Origin: JBOHER01 sp050701115
Lineage (GTDB): Bacteria; Actinomycetota; Actinomycetes; Mycobacteriales; Pseudonocardiaceae
Length of the DNA stretch: 15,445 bases
Direction of reading: 5' to 3'
Assembly (NCBI GenBank): GCA_050701115.1
Contig: JBOHER010000041.1
Location: 1 to 15,445, forward strand
Made by a program: the position numbers and the translations under genes. This document shows positions 13,777-15,445 of the stretch, one piece after another. Position 1 is the stretch's first letter. Each line of letters begins with the position of its first letter. The notes beneath the pieces are model-generated. The model searched no databases. It was given only the letters and a program-made list of their open reading frames with translations, and was not told the DNA's origin.

Positions 13777-14012
13777 TGCTACATCCTGCGCGAACGGGTC
13801 GAGTTTGCCGGGTCGTGGTGGATCTCCGACGACCGCGAAGCCCTGCGCTACGCGAAGTTCCAAGGCATCACGGCCCGCGAGACAATCGACCTCATGAGTA
13901 CCGCCGTCGTCAACGGCGACGTCGCCGCCCGAAAGGCGTCCGACCTGATGCAGGGATGCGTGACCAGGGCCGATACCTCCGGCTGCCGTCGTCGCCGGCA
14001 GACCTCCGCTGA
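13777..14012 (+). pseudogene. Remnant resembling the C-terminal half of a PIN-domain protein, frameshifted
   Basis: In frame 1 the sequence after the integrase break reads RVEFAGSWWISDDREALRYA, then TARETIDLMSTAVVNGDVAA and KASDLMQ. A strand ending in an Asp pair followed by helices and a G is the layout of the C-terminal acidic motif in PIN/VapC-type nucleases. At about 13954-13955 one base is missing: frame 3 continues naturally with MRDQGRYLRLPSSPADLR and a stop at 14010-14012, while frame 1 turns to nonsense. No N-terminal half is present. The PIN assignment rests on pattern only. Confidence 0.45.
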
Positions 14013-14108
14013 CCTCGACCGGATCGATGGTGTCGGTGCTGGGGCATACCATCGCGAGTATCGAGCTCAGTTGTGCCCTCGACCTTTGTGCGCTCGTGGA
14101 GGCTAGCG

Positions 14109-15179
14109 ATGACGGGCATCTGGTCGGAAAGTGACGGGCGATGGCGTGCGCTCTCGCCGGTCGGTTTTGCGCAAGAGGAAGAGCTGCACGACCTGATCGA
14201 GCGTAGCCCGGACATGCTTCCGTTGGCCGGCTCGCCGCCGCTGGTGGTGCTTGGCCGGGAGGTTCGATGTGGAAGCGGCTACGCGGACTTGATCGGTGTC
14301 GAGGCTGACACCGGAACGCCGGTTGTCATCGAGATCAAGCTCGCGTCGAACACCGACCGCCGCGAGGTCCTGACGCAGGTGCTCGGCTATGCGGCGTACC
14401 TGCGTCGGCTCGACGCAACGGGTTTCGAAGCACTGGTGTCCGCCCACCTGGTCAAAGCGCACGCGGCCTCGGTGCAGGCTGCCGTGTCCGCAGCCGTCGA
14501 GCTGCCCGACTTCGACGGCTCAGCCTTCGCCGCCGGGCTGAAGGCGGCGCTGGATGAGGGCCGCCTGCGATGCGTGATCGTGATCGACACGGCACCGCGT
14601 GATCTGGTTGAGCTGGTCGGTTACCTGCAGGACGTCAGCAACGACCGGCTCAATCTCGACCTCGTCACCGTCAAGGCGTACGAGGTCGGCGGCCGGCGGG
14701 TTCTCGTGCCTCAGCTGGTGGAGCCAGATCGCACGCCGGAGCCTCAGTTGGCTCGGGCAACGGCCTCCGGTCCGACGGTCACCGCGGGTGCGCAGGCGTT
14801 CGAAGATTCGATCCCTCAAGCAGCCACCGACCAGCGCGACATGCTCGAGCGTTTGCACGCCTGGGCGTTACAGCTCGAACATGACGGACTGGCCACCCTG
14901 TACACGGCCGCGGGAAAGGGCCGCTGGGTGCTCCGAGTCGAGATTCCAGGGCAGCCGCGCGGCCTCGTCACCGTCAGGAATGACAACGGCGCGTCGATCT
15001 CGCCGTACCGCACGGTGTTTGAGCAGGAGGCGCCTCGGACGCTTCAACTGCTCGATGAGCGCTTCCCGAGCCAGATCAAGCAGGGGAACTACTTCCGGGC
15101 GGACGACTACGACGAGGTGCTCAACCTGCTCCGCGCCGCCTATATCGAGGCGGCCCGCGGCGGCGCTCAAGCTCGTTGA
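14109..15179 (+). CDS. PD-(D/E)XK nuclease-like protein (DUF91/NucS-type core)
   Basis: 356 residues from an ATG six bases after GGAGG (14098-14102). The N-terminal domain has the complete PD-(D/E)XK pattern: Glu in QEEELHDLIERSPDML (E24/E25), Asp60 in GSGYADLIGV, E75-I-K77 in PVVIEIKLAS, and Gln90 in LTQVLGYAAYL. Such folds cut DNA or RNA in repair, restriction or phage defence, and NucS/DUF91 is the closest match I recognise. A linker rich in Pro, Ala and Thr (about 205-240) leads to a C-terminal alpha/beta domain (WVLRVEIPGQPRGLVTVRND to NYFRADDYDEVLNLLRAAY) that I cannot name. It is intact although the genes before it are decayed. Either it is a retained cargo gene of the element, or a host gene beside the scar. 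Confidence 0.75.
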   Translation: MTGIWSESDGRWRALSPVGFAQEEELHDLIERSPDMLPLAGSPPLVVLGREVRCGSGYADLIGVEADTGTPVVIEIKLASNTDRREVLTQVLGYAAYLRRLDATGFEALVSAHLVKAHAASVQAAVSAAVELPDFDGSAFAAGLKAALDEGRLRCVIVIDTAPRDLVELVGYLQDVSNDRLNLDLVTVKAYEVGGRRVLVPQLVEPDRTPEPQLARATASGPTVTAGAQAFEDSIPQAATDQRDMLERLHAWALQLEHDGLATLYTAAGKGRWVLRVEIPGQPRGLVTVRNDNGASISPYRTVFEQEAPRTLQLLDERFPSQIKQGNYFRADDYDEVLNLLRAAYIEAARGGAQAR

Positions 15180-15190
15180 CTCGCGGCGCG

Positions 15191-15272
15191 TAGCATCCTC
15201 GCCATGTCCGACGTCGTCGCGTTTGTGCCCAAGACCGGGCGGGCCCTCTCCCCTCGGGCGCGGGGGATCTGA
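15191..15272 (+). other. Leaderless-looking gene start that stops after 22 codons
   Basis: TAGCAT (15191-15196), seven bases, then ATG at 15204 is the leaderless layout seen elsewhere in this window. The reading frame gives MSDVVAFVPKTGRALSPRAR and then two more codons before a TGA at 15270-15272. It could be a tiny protein, but more likely it is the start of a gene cut by an insertion or deletion, since the following sequence has no coding character. Unproven. Confidence 0.3.
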
Positions 15273-15312
15273 GGGGTGCGGGCAGGACACAGCTGGACCC
15301 CTTTCAGATCCC
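15264..15312. repeat. Imperfect hairpin downstream of the nuclease gene
   Basis: GGGATCTGA (15264-15272) plus GGGG pairs with CCCC, a two-base TT bulge and TCAGATCCC (15298-15312), a 9+4 bp stem around a loop of about 21 bases. It may be a terminator or a terminal structure of a mobile element running past the window edge. The rest of the window, 15313-15445, holds no gene I can support on either strand. Confidence 0.45.
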
Positions 15313-15445
15313 TGTGCAGCTAGCCCCGTTTTCCGCAGCGTTTGAGGTCAGGGCTTGATCATCGGTTTGGCCCGGGTCGCACCGTCATGCCGGGATGAGC
15401 TGGGGTTTCGCTGCGGTGTGGGTGTGTGGTCTTGTGCGGGGGGAG

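Noticed and set aside
15241..15276. CRISPR-repeat-like CCCCTCGGGCGCGGGG
   Set aside because: Single copy, no spacers and no repeat spacing; only a GC-rich hairpin.

Overview
The window reads as the chromosome of a high-GC actinobacterium, most likely a member of the Pseudonocardiaceae or a close relative. This rests on strong GC bias, frequent GTG starts, several leaderless-looking genes with TANNNT -10 boxes, and the block smtB-zur / glyS / dgt / dnaG, which resembles the mycobacterial arrangement (furB and smtB beside glyS; dgt next to dnaG). No species can be named from the sequence alone.

Left part (1-2330): the 3' end of a DUF318-type permease overlaps a TIGR03943/DUF1980 family gene. 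Converging on them is a two-gene operon on the minus strand, smtB (ArsR-family zinc sensor with an intact alpha-5 zinc site) and zur (Fur family), joined by a 4-base overlap. Divergent from smtB is glyS. This is probably a zinc-handling neighbourhood. The glycyl-tRNA synthetase keeps a four-cysteine zinc-ribbon-like insertion.

Middle part (2327-11822): glyS, a YdcF/DUF218 protein, dgt and a cytosolic bacterial serpin, then a carboxymuconolactone decarboxylase-like gene facing an ECF41-type sigma factor. The decarboxylase gene is preceded by TGTCACA-N16-CGTC, which matches the known ECF41 promoter pattern, so sigma factor and target probably form a local circuit. The two genes end on a nested, nearly perfect palindrome whose outer arms contain both stop codons. 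After a second intergenic repeat come dnaG, an uncharacterised protein and a trans-aconitate methyltransferase, which run as a tightly packed operon.

Right part (11823-15445): a small YtxH-like protein, a 19-base tandem duplication, tRNA-Asn(GTT) with a terminator, a 61-residue unknown protein, and a CAT-anticodon tRNA. Directly after that tRNA lies a decayed tyrosine-recombinase integrase with an internal deletion, a frameshift and a swapped C-terminus. It runs into a frameshifted remnant that looks like the end of a PIN-domain protein. Next is an intact PD-(D/E)XK nuclease-like gene with its own ribosome binding site. The last 265 bases hold a leaderless-looking gene start that stops after 22 codons and a hairpin, possibly the edge of another mobile element. 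This section looks like the eroded remains of an element inserted at the tRNA, with the nuclease as the best candidate for a poorly described accessory function.
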